The notes under the pieces: model-generated
The model's database searches: none
Seen by the model: only the letters and a program-made list of their open reading frames with translations
Told to the model about the DNA's origin: nothing
Assembly: GCA_024235855.1 (NCBI GenBank)
Contig: JACKLN010000003.1
Location: forward strand, 62,001 to 126,000
Reading direction: 5' to 3'
Length of the DNA stretch: 64,000 nucleotides
Source: Burkholderiaceae bacterium
GTDB lineage: Bacteria; Pseudomonadota; Gammaproteobacteria; Burkholderiales; Burkholderiaceae_C
Program-made: the position numbers and the translations under genes
In this document: positions 36,179-46,377 of the stretch, piece by piece
Layout of the letters: the number at the start of each line of letters is the position of its first letter
Numbering within the stretch: position 1 is the stretch's first letter

Positions 36179-36839
36179 CGGCGCGCCCGCCCGGCCGGGC
36201 CGCCGGCCGGCGCGGTGGCGCCTTGGTGCGCGGCCGGGTCACGTCGGCGATCAGCATCACTGCGCGCACCAGGTCCTGCACCGCTTCGGCCAGGTCGGCC
36301 GGGGGTTCGATGGTCTCGATGACCGCCTGCAGCGGCTCGGCGTCCTCCAGATCCTCGGCGTCGAAATGCAGGTAGATCAACGCCAGCGGCTCCACCAGCT
36401 CCGGGTCCTCCAGGGTCTGCAGCGCCGGAAAGCTGTCCAGCGCCGCGGCAAAGCCGGCCACCCAGGGCAGCACGCTGTCGGAGACCGCGGCCTCGTCGTC
36501 GGGGTAGATCCAGGGGTCGAACCAGTCGCGCGCGTCGATGGCGCGCTGCAGTTCGGCGTGGCGACGGCCCACCAGTGCCAGCAGTTCGGCGGCATCGTGT
36601 CCTGGTGGCAGCGGCCGGCCCTCGACGTCCAGCACAACCGGCTGCCAGCGTGCTGGCGGCACCACCTGAGGCTGCAGGATCACGCCGCACAGGTAGCCGT
36701 CGAGCGCCATCACGTCCATCGGCTCCAGCGGCGCCGGCAGTGCGGCCAGCAGGTCCTGCAGGCGGTCGAGGTCGGCATCGTTCAGGGGGGCGACGGACGC
36801 GTGCGCAGGGGCGCCGGAAGGGCGAGGGGGATGGGCCAT
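36150..36839 (-). CDS. YecA/UPF0149 family protein
   Basis: A protein of 229 aa. The UPF0149 core (about 20-190) shows MALDGYLCGVILQPQ and FDPWIYPDDEA. The tail is basic and Pro/Arg-rich (about 195-229) and may bind nucleic acid. The tail lacks the SEC-C zinc motif found in some YecA proteins. The function is not established. The 3' end overlaps the Hsp70-like gene. Confidence 0.8.
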   Translation of the reverse strand: MAHPPRPSGAPAHASVAPLNDADLDRLQDLLAALPAPLEPMDVMALDGYLCGVILQPQVVPPARWQPVVLDVEGRPLPPGHDAAELLALVGRRHAELQRAIDARDWFDPWIYPDDEAAVSDSVLPWVAGFAAALDSFPALQTLEDPELVEPLALIYLHFDAEDLEDAEPLQAVIETIEPPADLAEAVQDLVRAVMLIADVTRPRTKAPPRRPAARPGGRAVRAPAKPRR

Positions 36840-36904
36840 GCCCGGATTGTCGTCCTTTGCCGCCGCCCCCCCACCTTGCAGGATGGCGGGCGCCGGTCAG
36901 GGCC

Positions 36905-37011
36905 CTAGCATGCGTCCAGCGTCGGTCTCCGGCCGGCGCTTCGCTCCCAACGACGCCCTCGCGAGAGGGCTTGTCCAGGCCCGGCGCCTCACGGCGGCCG
37001 GGCTCTTTTTT
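36905..37011 (+). ncRNA. Candidate small RNA or mmsA leader with intrinsic terminator
   Basis: No gene lies between 36840 and 37051. The segment holds a hairpin (GCCCTC-GCGA-GAGGGC, 36955-36970) and then a long GC-rich stem followed by CTTTTTT, which ends 40 bases before the mmsA start on the same strand. This is either a small RNA or a transcription attenuator of mmsA. I find no confident promoter, so the 5' end is a guess. Confidence 0.45.
36978..37011 (+). terminator. Strong rho-independent terminator upstream of mmsA
   Basis: An 11-bp GC-rich stem (one bulged G, loop TCAC) is followed by CTTTTTT. It is the best intrinsic terminator in the window, and no coding gene precedes it on this strand within 800 bases. 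Confidence 0.8.
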
Positions 37012-37051
37012 GCGGCATAGTGGCAGGCTCGACGACCGCAGGAGACTTGCC

Positions 37052-38581
<1,530 letters not shown>

Positions 38582-38604
38582 CGCTGGCCCACGGCAGAGA
38601 CGAC

Positions 38605-38630
38605 GAAGGGCTGCCTCGGCAGCCCTTCTT
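38605..38630 (+). terminator. Terminator after mmsA
   Basis: A perfect 10-bp stem GAAGGGCTGC/GCAGCCCTTC with loop CTCG, followed by TT. It can also serve the convergent PEP-CTERM gene. Confidence 0.65.
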
Positions 38631-38660
38631 GCGTCCCGGATGCGCCGGAGGCCGCCTGGC

Positions 38661-39326
38661 TCAACGGCGCCGGCGGGAGGACAGGCCCGCGCCCAGCAGC
38701 GCGGCGCCGACGAGGGCCAGCGTGGCCGGCTCGGGTACCGCCGTCCCGAACGTGAAGGCCTGCCAGTTTTCGGCGCCGCTGCTGAAGGTCAGCGATGTCA
38801 CCGGAGCCGAGAAGCGCAGCACGCCGTGGAATTCGCGCATCGTCAGGTCGTTTCCGACCTGGATGCCGTCGGTGGCGTCGTTGCCCCAATAGCCGCGGCC
38901 TTCACTGTCGATCGTGAAGGCCTGATCGAACGTGTAGGTCACGGCGACACCGGGCTGGCCGACGCTCAGAAGCGCCATGTACAGCGTGTCGATCGCTGAC
39001 CCGAACGTGACCGTCACCCGGTTGGCCGACGCCATGCCCAGCTGCTCGCATGCGACCGGCCGGTTGGAGACGGTGCCACCGGTGTAGGCTGGGTCGAGGG
39101 CGTCGGGCTCGGTCCAGTAGTCGGTGCAGGGCCCGCTGATCTGGGTGACGCCGTTCATGGCGTTCGCGGCAGCGACCGTCACGCCGACGCCGGCCATCGT
39201 GCCGGTGGCCGCGGTGCCGGAGAACGCGGTCCAATCGGTCCACGCGACGGGCACGGCCAAGGCGCCGCCCGTCGCCCCAAGCAGGGTCGCCGCGTACAGC
39301 GCTCGCGTCAGCTTCTTGATCTTCAT
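38661..39326 (-). CDS. PEP-CTERM sorting-domain protein
   Basis: An exported protein of 221 aa. A signal peptide (ALYAATLLGATGGALA) precedes a beta-rich domain, and the C-terminal signal is VPEPATLALVGAALLGAGL plus an Arg-rich tail. The middle holds two Cys (CTDYW, ACEQ) that could form a disulfide. GGGAGA precedes the start. A sigma-54-type promoter lies upstream (39379-39393), as reported for several PEP-CTERM genes. Confidence 0.85.
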   Translation of the reverse strand: MKIKKLTRALYAATLLGATGGALAVPVAWTDWTAFSGTAATGTMAGVGVTVAAANAMNGVTQISGPCTDYWTEPDALDPAYTGGTVSNRPVACEQLGMASANRVTVTFGSAIDTLYMALLSVGQPGVAVTYTFDQAFTIDSEGRGYWGNDATDGIQVGNDLTMREFHGVLRFSAPVTSLTFSSGAENWQAFTFGTAVPEPATLALVGAALLGAGLSSRRRR

Positions 39327-39346
39327 GGTGCTTGTCTCCCGGTGTG

Positions 39347-39361
39347 GTGCCGTAACGGCAC
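39347..39361. promoter_or_regulatory. Perfect 15-bp palindrome in the PEP-CTERM leader
   Basis: GTGCCGT-A-ACGGCAC lies between the sigma-54-like promoter and the start codon. It may be a 5'-UTR hairpin or an operator. Confidence 0.4.
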
Positions 39362-39378
39362 GTGGTCGACGCCAGAAA

Positions 39379-39393
39379 GCAGAATCCGCGCCA
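39379..39393 (-). promoter_or_regulatory. Sigma-54-type promoter of the PEP-CTERM gene
   Basis: Read on the minus strand: TGGCGCGGATTCTGC. The invariant GG and GC are ten bases apart and the match to TGGCACG-N4-TTGC is good. It lies about 55 bases upstream of the start codon. Confidence 0.6.
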
Positions 39394-39668
39394 CTCCGCA
39401 AAATCAATGACTTGCATTCAAACCGGCCCGTGTTTGTCAATTTCCTTGACGCCGGGGCGATGCGTGTGTCACCGGGCGCCGCGGGACGCAACATGACCCG
39501 GTCTGCCGTGTGCCACCCGCGCTGGGGCGCTGACCACGGCCCGACACAGGCCCGTGGCTGGTCGAGGCACTGGCGTGATGTCGAGGGCCGCCAACGGGGC
39601 TCCCCACCGTGATGGCCGCACAATCCGAGGTGCGTTTCGACCCTGCATCGCTAGCGAGACAAGATCCG
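39394..39668. other. Intergenic region without a recognised gene
   Basis: Together with the leader above, 39327-39668 is a 342-base gap. Beyond the sigma-54-like site I see no gene, RNA or repeat here. The plus-strand frame of the DUF3237 gene is open back to 39609, but that part has no ribosome site. Confidence 0.5.
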
Positions 39669-40142
39669 ATGGAGACAATGATTCAGGATGTACCAGCCCT
39701 GGTGCCGATGTGCCACATCCGCTGCGAGGTCGAGGCCCTCGTCACCCTGGGCCCGGCGCCGCAGGGCGAGCGCCGCTTCGTGCCGCTGGGCGGCGGCACG
39801 GTCGACGGGCCCGAGCTGCAGGGCAGCCTGGTGCCCGGCGGCGTGGACTGGCAGGTGGCCCGCGCCGACGGTGCGCTGGAGATCGCCGCCCACTACGTGA
39901 TCCGCACCCACGACGACGCCCTGGTGGAGGTGCAGAGCAACGGCCTGCGCCACGGCCCGCCCGACGTGATGGCACGCCTGGCGCGCGGCGAGGCGGTGGA
40001 CCCGTCCGAGTACTTCTTCCGCACACTGATGCGCTTCACCACCGGTCACCCCGATTGGCTGCACCTGAACAAGGTGATGGCGATCGCCCGCGGCCGGCGC
40101 GAGGCGCGCGCCGTGCTGCTGGACGTCTACCGCCTGTGCTGA
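39669..40142 (+). CDS. DUF3237 family protein
   Basis: A protein of about 157 aa with the single beta-barrel-like domain of DUF3237 (VEALVTLGPAPQGERRFVPL, GTVDGPELQGSLVPGG, ADGALEIAAHYVIRT). The function is unknown, and some members sit beside aromatic or polyketide metabolism. The start is uncertain: ATG 39669 or ATG 39678, with only weak purine-rich sites. It ends 10 bases before the TPR-diguanylate cyclase gene and is probably co-transcribed with it. Confidence 0.8.
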   Translation: METMIQDVPALVPMCHIRCEVEALVTLGPAPQGERRFVPLGGGTVDGPELQGSLVPGGVDWQVARADGALEIAAHYVIRTHDDALVEVQSNGLRHGPPDVMARLARGEAVDPSEYFFRTLMRFTTGHPDWLHLNKVMAIARGRREARAVLLDVYRLC

Positions 40143-40152
40143 CCGGCGCGCG

Positions 40153-41751
40153 ATGACGCAGGACGGCCTGCACGACAGCGCAGAGCAGGCCCTGGCCGAC
40201 GCCCAGGCCTGCCTGGACCGTGGCGCGCTCGACGCCGGCCTGGCGGCCGCCACGCGGGCGGCTGCGCTCGCCACCGACGATGCCAGCCGCGCGCGTGCCG
40301 GCTGGCTGCAGGCCCAGTTCACGTACCGTCGGGGCGACTACGCCGGCGTGCTGGCGCTGGTGGACACGCTGACGCCCATGTTGCGCACTGCGGGCGGCGA
40401 CAGCCTGCGCGAGTTCCTGCGCATGGTGGTGTTCGCGGGTGCGGAGATCGGCCGCTTCGACCTGGCCCTGCCTGCCGCCTACGAAGTGCATGCACTGGCC
40501 GAGGCCAACGGGCAGCCCGGCCCGCGATCGCAGGCCCTGAATGCCTTTGGCATCTGCTTCGAGCGCATGGGCGACCCCTGGCAGGGCGAGCGGCTGCTGC
40601 GCGAGGCCCTCGCCGTGGCCCGCGAGGGTGCGCCGCTCCGGGACCTGTTCACCGCCCTGAACAACCTGAGCGCAGTGCTGATCGGCGCCTACTACCTGCA
40701 GCGCGGCAGCGAGGTGAGCGCAGCCTCGCTGGCGGCGCTGGAGCGGGCGCTGCCGCTGGCCGAGGAGCTGGTGGGCTTGCCGGGTGTGCCCGGCGACCCC
40801 TACATGTGCACCATCGCCGAGGGCAACCTGGGCGAGATCCTGGTGCATCTGGGCGAGCGCGACCGCTCACACGCGCTGCTGGAGCGCAACCATGCCGAGG
40901 CCAGGCGCCTGGGGTTCGTGCAGCAGGCCCAGCGGCTGACCTGCTCGCGCGCCGAATGGGCGTTGCGGCACGGCACGCCCGACCAGGCCCGGGTGCTGCT
41001 GGAGGCCATGCTGGCCGAAGCCGGTGGCCGCCCGCTCACGCCGATGACCGGGTTGCGTGCGCACCATGCGCTGTACCAGGCGCACAAGGCGCTGGGCAAC
41101 ACGGCCGCCGCGCTGCGCCACCTGGAGACGCAGTCGGAACTGCTGCGCGAACGCATCGTGCAGCAGCTGCGCGCGCAGTCGGAGCAGTTCATCACGCGGG
41201 TGGAGGCCGAGCAGTCGCGCCGGGAGGCCGACCGACAGCGCGCCCGTGCCCAGAGCCTGGAGGCTGACGCCCGCCGCGACCCGCTCACCGGCTTGGGCAA
41301 CCGCCGCGCGGTGGAGCACCAGCTGTCCACGCTGCTGCGCGACGCCGCGGCCGCCGGCCAGCCGGTGACGATGGCCATGCTGGACCTGGACCGCTTCAAG
41401 CAGATCAACGACCGCCACGGCCACCTGGTCGGCGACCGCGTGCTGGTGGCCACGGCGCAGCTGCTGCGCGAGTGCGTGCGCCATGGCGACCTCGTGGCCC
41501 GCATCGGCGGCGAGGAGTTCCTGGCCGTGCTGCCCGACGCCGACGCGGCGCGGGCGCGGGAGATCTGCGAGCGCATCCGCCAGCGCATCGCCGGCCACGA
41601 CTGGTCGACGCTGGCGCCGGGCCTGACGGTGACGCTCAGTGCCGGCCTGGCCAGCACGCCGCCCTACGACGAGACGGCGCTGGCCACCCGCGCCGACCAG
41701 GCGCTCTACCGCGCCAAGGCGGCCGGGCGCGATCGCGTCGAGACCAGCTGA
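40153..41751 (+). CDS. TPR-diguanylate cyclase
   Basis: A cytoplasmic protein of 532 aa. An N-terminal helical repeat region (about 1-340, TPR-like) leads through a coiled coil (about 325-375) to a GGDEF domain whose active site is GGEEF (452-456). An RxxD inhibitory site (RHGD) lies five residues before it. It should make cyclic-di-GMP under control of something bound by the TPRs. There is no membrane helix or receiver. Confidence 0.88.
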   Translation: MTQDGLHDSAEQALADAQACLDRGALDAGLAAATRAAALATDDASRARAGWLQAQFTYRRGDYAGVLALVDTLTPMLRTAGGDSLREFLRMVVFAGAEIGRFDLALPAAYEVHALAEANGQPGPRSQALNAFGICFERMGDPWQGERLLREALAVAREGAPLRDLFTALNNLSAVLIGAYYLQRGSEVSAASLAALERALPLAEELVGLPGVPGDPYMCTIAEGNLGEILVHLGERDRSHALLERNHAEARRLGFVQQAQRLTCSRAEWALRHGTPDQARVLLEAMLAEAGGRPLTPMTGLRAHHALYQAHKALGNTAAALRHLETQSELLRERIVQQLRAQSEQFITRVEAEQSRREADRQRARAQSLEADARRDPLTGLGNRRAVEHQLSTLLRDAAAAGQPVTMAMLDLDRFKQINDRHGHLVGDRVLVATAQLLRECVRHGDLVARIGGEEFLAVLPDADAARAREICERIRQRIAGHDWSTLAPGLTVTLSAGLASTPPYDETALATRADQALYRAKAAGRDRVETS

Positions 41752-41763
41752 TCAGCTGCCGGA

Positions 41764-43656
41764 TCAGCCGCCAACAGGCCCGCCGTCGCGCCGGCGGATG
41801 GCCAGCGTGGCCGAGCGCGGGCGCGTGGCACCGGCACCGTCGGGCCAGCGCGAGAAGCGCATGGGGTCGGCCGGGTCGCTCTTGTCGCGCGGGGTCTCGC
41901 CCGGGTGCTGCACGTTGACGAACATCGTCGTCGCGTCCGGCGTGAAGGCCGCACCGGCGATCTCGCAGCCGACCGGGCCGGTGAGGAAGCGCCGCACCTC
42001 GCCGCTGGCCACGTCGCAGGCCAGCATCTGGTTGTTGCCCAGGCCGGCGTACTCGCCTCGGCCCAGGGTCGAGCTGCTGGCATCGGTCTGGATCCACAGC
42101 AGCCCGCGCGGGTCGAAGGCCAGGCCGTCGGGGCTGCCGAAGGCGTCGCCGCGGATCGTGCCTTTCGCTTCGGCGCGCGCGTTGGCCGGGTCGCCAGCCA
42201 GCAGCAGGTGGTTCCAGCGGAAGGTGGTGGCGTCGAAGTCGTCCCGCTCCGTCCAGCGGATGATGTGGCCCATGGTGTTCTGGGCCCGCGGGTTGGCGGC
42301 GTCCACGCCGGGCCGGCCCGGGGCGCCCCGGGCGGTGTTGTTGGTCAGCGTGCAGTAGACGGTGGTGCCGCCGGGCTCGATGGCCAGCCACTCGGGCCGG
42401 TCCATCTTCGTGGCCCCGAGCAGGTCGGCGGCCTGACGCGCCTTGATGACCACCTCGCCCTGGTCGGCAAAGCCGTTGGCCGGCGTCAGCGGGCCCTGGC
42501 CGTGCACCAGCGGCAGCCAGCCGCCCGTGCCGTCGCCGTCGAAGCGCGCCACGTACAAGGTGCCATGGTCCAGCAGCGTGGCGTTGGCCCGGGCGCCGCC
42601 CGGTGCGATGCGGTCGCGGCTGACGAACTTATAGATGTACTCGAAGGCCGCGTCCTCGCCGGAGTAGACCACCGCGCGACCGTCCTTGGTCACCGCCACC
42701 CAGGCGCCTTCGTGGGCCGCGCGGCCTAACGCCGTGCGCTTGACCGGCGTGCCCGTCGGGTCCATCGGGTCGACCTCGACGATCCAGCCGAAGCGGTGGA
42801 ACTCGTGGGGGTGCTGAGTCGCATCGAAGCGGGCGTCGTGGTCGCCCCAGCGCGCCCAGCCGGCGGCACGCAGGCCCCAGCGGCGCTGGTCTTCGGTGAT
42901 CGACGGGCCGCCGTCGAAATAGCCGGCCCAGTTCTCCTCGCCCGACAGGTAGGTGCCCCAGGGCGTCATGCCGGCGGCGCAGTTGTTCAGCGTGCCGAGG
43001 ATCCGCGTGCCCGACGGGTCGGCCGCGGTGCGCATCAGCGCATGGCCGGCGGCCGGCCCACCGACGGCGAACGGCGTGGCCGCGGTGAAGCGCCGGGCAA
43101 AGCGCGAGGGCCGCACCAGGCGCCAGCCGTCAGCGTTGCGTTCCACCTCCACCACGGAGATGCCGTGCGCCGCCTGCGCCTTGGCCACCTTGGCGGCGTT
43201 CCAGACGGCGGTGCCGTCGGGGAACAGCAGGCCCTCGTCCACGTACTCGTGGTTCATCACCAGCAGACCGCGGCGCGCGCCGTCCAGCGGGAAGTAGTGG
43301 ATGCCGTCGTGGTGCATGCCCAGCTGCAGCGCCTGCTCTTCGGCGGTGTTGGACGCATCGGGCCGCCACGCCGGCATGGCACCCGGCAGGCCCACCGGCT
43401 CGCCCCAGGGCGCGATCACCTGTGCGACGTAGCCGGGCGGCACCACCACGGTGTCGGCAGTCGACGTCGGCACGCCGGTGAAGCCCAGCCGAGGCGGCAC
43501 GCGGCCGGTGGCACACCCGGCCAGCCAGGGCCCGTACAGCGCTGCAGCAGCGGCACCGGTGCCCAGGCGCAGCAGCGTGCGCCGCGCCGGGTCGGACACC
43601 TCATGGAAGCTGCGGTTGCCGCTGCGGTTGCTGTCTTCCGGCGCACCCAGGTCCAT
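41764..43656 (-). CDS. PhoX-like phosphatase (DUF839), Tat-exported
   Basis: A protein of 630 aa. The Tat-type signal has twin Arg in SDPARRTLLRLG and a hydrophobic stretch ending near GCATG. The mature part matches PhoX-type proteins: MHHDGIHYFPL, NHEYVDEGLL, LNNCAAGMTPWGTYLSGEEN, TLTNNTARG. These bind calcium and iron and cleave phosphate esters in the periplasm. The Cys in AGCATG could mean a lipoprotein, but the +2 context is poor. It is downstream of the ABC genes, on the same strand, 10 bases from the permease. Confidence 0.85.
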   Translation of the reverse strand: MDLGAPEDSNRSGNRSFHEVSDPARRTLLRLGTGAAAAALYGPWLAGCATGRVPPRLGFTGVPTSTADTVVVPPGYVAQVIAPWGEPVGLPGAMPAWRPDASNTAEEQALQLGMHHDGIHYFPLDGARRGLLVMNHEYVDEGLLFPDGTAVWNAAKVAKAQAAHGISVVEVERNADGWRLVRPSRFARRFTAATPFAVGGPAAGHALMRTAADPSGTRILGTLNNCAAGMTPWGTYLSGEENWAGYFDGGPSITEDQRRWGLRAAGWARWGDHDARFDATQHPHEFHRFGWIVEVDPMDPTGTPVKRTALGRAAHEGAWVAVTKDGRAVVYSGEDAAFEYIYKFVSRDRIAPGGARANATLLDHGTLYVARFDGDGTGGWLPLVHGQGPLTPANGFADQGEVVIKARQAADLLGATKMDRPEWLAIEPGGTTVYCTLTNNTARGAPGRPGVDAANPRAQNTMGHIIRWTERDDFDATTFRWNHLLLAGDPANARAEAKGTIRGDAFGSPDGLAFDPRGLLWIQTDASSSTLGRGEYAGLGNNQMLACDVASGEVRRFLTGPVGCEIAGAAFTPDATTMFVNVQHPGETPRDKSDPADPMRFSRWPDGAGATRPRSATLAIRRRDGGPVGG

Positions 43657-43666
43657 GCCGCCTCCG

Positions 43667-44470
43667 TCAGAGCTTCTCGGTCTCGCCCACCTTCGGCTGC
43701 CACTTCATCAGCCGCTTCTCGATGCGGCCGACCAGCGCGTCCAGCACCAGCGCGAAGGCCGTCAGCACGATGATGCCGGCCATCACGGTGTTGATGTCGA
43801 AGGTGCCCTCGGCCTGCAGGATCAGGTAGCCGACGCCCTGGCTGGAGCCCAGGTACTCGCCCACCACGGCACCGACGAAGGCCAGGCCCACGCTGGTGTG
43901 CAGGCTGCTGAACACCCAGCTGGTGGCGCTGGGCAGGTAGACGTGGCGCAGCAACTGGCGCTGGTTGGCGCCGAGCATGCGGGCGTTGGCCAGCACCACC
44001 GGGCTGACCTCCTTGACGCCCTGGTAGACGTTGAAGAAGACGATGAAGAACACCAGGGTCACGCCCAGCGCCACCTTCGACGCGATGCCCAGCCCGAACC
44101 AGACGCTGAAGATCGGCGCCAGGATGATGCGCGGCATCGAGTTCATGGCCTTGATGTATGGGTCCAGCACGGCCGAGGCCAGCGGCGCCAGCGCCAGCCA
44201 CAGCCCACCCCCCAGGCCCAGCACGGCGCCGATGCCGAAGGCCAGCAGCGTCTCGACCAGCGTCACGCCCAGGTGGCGGTAGATGTCGGCATCGACCACG
44301 AACCAGTTCCAGATGCGTTCGCCCACGTGCAGCGGCTGGCCGAAGAAGAAGGCCGCCTGACGGTCGTTGTCGAACATCATCGGCGGGATCAGGCCGGGCT
44401 CGGTCATCACGTACCAGAACCCGATCAGTGCCAGCAGCAGGCCGCCCTGCCAGAGTCTCACGTGCTTCAT
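43667..44470 (-). CDS. NitT/TauT-type ABC transporter permease
   Basis: A membrane protein of 267 aa with six helices and the BPD-type EAA loop (EVSPVVLANARMLGANQRQL). The first helix is near residues 9-26. With the ATPase and binding protein upstream it forms an importer of the nitrate/taurine/aromatic sulfonate type. The gene starts 3 bases after the ATPase stop. The substrate is unknown. Confidence 0.9.
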   Translation of the reverse strand: MKHVRLWQGGLLLALIGFWYVMTEPGLIPPMMFDNDRQAAFFFGQPLHVGERIWNWFVVDADIYRHLGVTLVETLLAFGIGAVLGLGGGLWLALAPLASAVLDPYIKAMNSMPRIILAPIFSVWFGLGIASKVALGVTLVFFIVFFNVYQGVKEVSPVVLANARMLGANQRQLLRHVYLPSATSWVFSSLHTSVGLAFVGAVVGEYLGSSQGVGYLILQAEGTFDINTVMAGIIVLTAFALVLDALVGRIEKRLMKWQPKVGETEKL

Positions 44471-44473
44471 CGC

Positions 44474-45286
44474 CTACGCCGCCTTGAGCTGTTGCGCGTA
44501 GCCCTTGAGCACCTCTTCGCGCAGCACGTCCCAGATGGCGTTGTGCAGCGCGATGAAGCGGGGCGTCGTGCGCACCTCGGCCACGTCGCGCGGGCGCTCA
44601 AGATCGACCGCGAACTCGCCCATCGGGTGACTGGCCGGGCCGGCGGAGAGCACGACCACGCGGTCGCTCATTGCGATGGCTTCATCGAGGTCGTGGGTGA
44701 TGAACAAGACCGCCTTCTTCTTCTGTGCCCAGAGGTCCAGCACCTCGTTCTCCATCAACTGCCGGGTCTGGATGTCCAGCGCGCTGAAGGGCTCGTCCAT
44801 CAGGATGATGTCCGGGTCCAGCGCCAGCGTCTGGGCCAGGCTGGTGCGCTTGCGCATGCCGCCCGAGAGCTGGTGCGGGTAGCGGTCGCCGAAGCCGCCC
44901 AGGCCCACGCGCTTGAGCCAATGCTCGGCCTGCGCCTTGGCGTCGGCCGCCGGCACGCCGCGGAACTCCAGCCCGGCCATCACGTTGCCCAGCGCGGTGC
45001 GCCAGGGCATCAGGCTCTCGGCCTGGAACATGTAGCCGGCACGCGTGTTGATGCCCTGCAGGTCCTGCCCGAACACCTGCACGCGGCCGGTGCTGGGCTG
45101 CAGCAGCCCGGCGCCGACGTTGAGCAGCGTGCTCTTGCCGCAACCCGTGGGCCCGACCACGCTGACGAACTCGCCCGCGCCGACGGTGAGGTCCACGTCG
45201 CGCACGGCGGTGTAGCGCTGACCGGGATCGTCCTTGCTGACGAAGGTGCAGGACACCCCCGTCAGCTGCAGGGCGGGCGCGCTCAC
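44474..45286 (-). CDS. NitT/TauT-type ABC transporter ATP-binding protein
   Basis: A protein of 270 aa: Walker A GPTGCGKST, signature LSGGM, Walker B IILMDEP and H-loop THD. The length fits the family. The GTG start at 45286 overlaps the stop of the binding-protein gene by four bases (GTGA), so translation is coupled. It powers the importer with the downstream permease. Confidence 0.92.
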   Translation of the reverse strand: MSAPALQLTGVSCTFVSKDDPGQRYTAVRDVDLTVGAGEFVSVVGPTGCGKSTLLNVGAGLLQPSTGRVQVFGQDLQGINTRAGYMFQAESLMPWRTALGNVMAGLEFRGVPAADAKAQAEHWLKRVGLGGFGDRYPHQLSGGMRKRTSLAQTLALDPDIILMDEPFSALDIQTRQLMENEVLDLWAQKKKAVLFITHDLDEAIAMSDRVVVLSAGPASHPMGEFAVDLERPRDVAEVRTTPRFIALHNAIWDVLREEVLKGYAQQLKAA

Positions 45287-46317
45287 GCCTTCTTGAACTT
45301 GGCGTTGGCCTTCTTCACGAAGTGATTCGTGTAGACGGCCTGAAGGTCCAGCTTGGCGGCGGCGATCTTGTCGTCGACGCTGGCCAGCGCGCGGAAGGCC
45401 GTGGTCGAGCCGGCCTCCGGGATCATCCCGTCGGGCGACAGCGCGCCCTTGGCGGCCAGGAAGGCGTCGATGTAGACCGCGCGGTCGCCAAGCAGGAAGG
45501 CCTCGGGCACGGCGTTGATGATGTCGCTGGGTCCGGCCTGCTGGATCCACTGGTTGGCGCGAACCATCGCGTTGGCCATCGCCTGCACCGTGTTCGGGTG
45601 CTTGTCGATGAAGGCCTGCGGGCAGTACAGGCAGCCGGCGGGCATCGGGCCGCCGAAGATGCGGTCGGCCTCGGCCACCTTGCGCGTGTCCGCCACGATC
45701 TTGATGTCGCCGGCCCGCGAGAGCAGCGTGATCACCGGGTCGAGGTTGCTGATGGCGTCGATGTTGCCGGCGCGCATGGCGGCCACGGCGCCGTTGCTGG
45801 CACCGACGCCGACGATGGACACGTCCGACGGCTTCAGCCCGGCCTTGGCCAGCACGAAGTTGGCCATCACGTTGGTGGAGCTGCCCGGCGCGGTGACGCC
45901 GATCTTCTTGCCCTTCAGGTCGGCCACCGACTTGAAGCCGGGCATGGTCTTGGTGCTGACGCCGAGCACGATCTGCGGCGCGCGGCCCTGCAGCACGAAG
46001 GCGCGCATGGCCTGGCCCTTGAACTGCATGTTCACCGTGTGCTCGAAAGCCCCCGAGACCACGTCGGCGCTGCCGCCCACCACCGCGGCCAGCGCGCGCG
46101 AGCCGCCGGCGAAGTCGACCACGCTCAGGTCCAGGCCCTCGTCCTTGAAGAAGCCCTTCTGCTCGGCGATGGTCAGCGGCAGGTAGTACAGCAGGTTCTT
46201 GCCGCCCACGGCGATCGTGACCTTGGTCTTCTCCAGCGCCTGCGCGCGCACCAGGGCCGGCGCGGCCAGCGCCCCGGCGGCGGCCAGGCCGCCCAGCATC
46301 AGTTCCCGACGTTGCAT
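45283..46317 (-). CDS. NitT/TauT-type ABC transporter substrate-binding protein
   Basis: A protein of 344 aa with a Tat-like or Sec signal (MQRRELMLGGLAAAGALAAP). The mature part has the SsuA/THI5-like fold (LTIAEQKGFFKDEGLDLSVV, GVTAPGSSTNVMANFVL). It is the first gene of the transporter operon that ends with the PhoX-like gene. A Cys pair (GCLYC) in the second lobe is unusual and may bind a metal or form a disulfide. The ligand is not known. Confidence 0.88.
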   Translation of the reverse strand: MQRRELMLGGLAAAGALAAPALVRAQALEKTKVTIAVGGKNLLYYLPLTIAEQKGFFKDEGLDLSVVDFAGGSRALAAVVGGSADVVSGAFEHTVNMQFKGQAMRAFVLQGRAPQIVLGVSTKTMPGFKSVADLKGKKIGVTAPGSSTNVMANFVLAKAGLKPSDVSIVGVGASNGAVAAMRAGNIDAISNLDPVITLLSRAGDIKIVADTRKVAEADRIFGGPMPAGCLYCPQAFIDKHPNTVQAMANAMVRANQWIQQAGPSDIINAVPEAFLLGDRAVYIDAFLAAKGALSPDGMIPEAGSTTAFRALASVDDKIAAAKLDLQAVYTNHFVKKANAKFKKA

Positions 46318-46351
46318 GTGTTTGTCTCCATCCGGTTTTGGGGGAAGCGGG

Positions 46352-46370
46352 ATCGTAGCGCGGCTACGAT
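46352..46370. promoter_or_regulatory. Inverted repeat between the ABC operon and the SDR gene
   Basis: ATCGTAGC-GCG-GCTACGAT is a perfect 8-bp repeat with a 3-bp spacer in the 60-base divergent region. It lies 35 bases from the binding-protein start and 7 bases before the chosen SDR start. It is a plausible shared operator. Confidence 0.45.
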
Positions 46371-46377
46371 GGCCACC

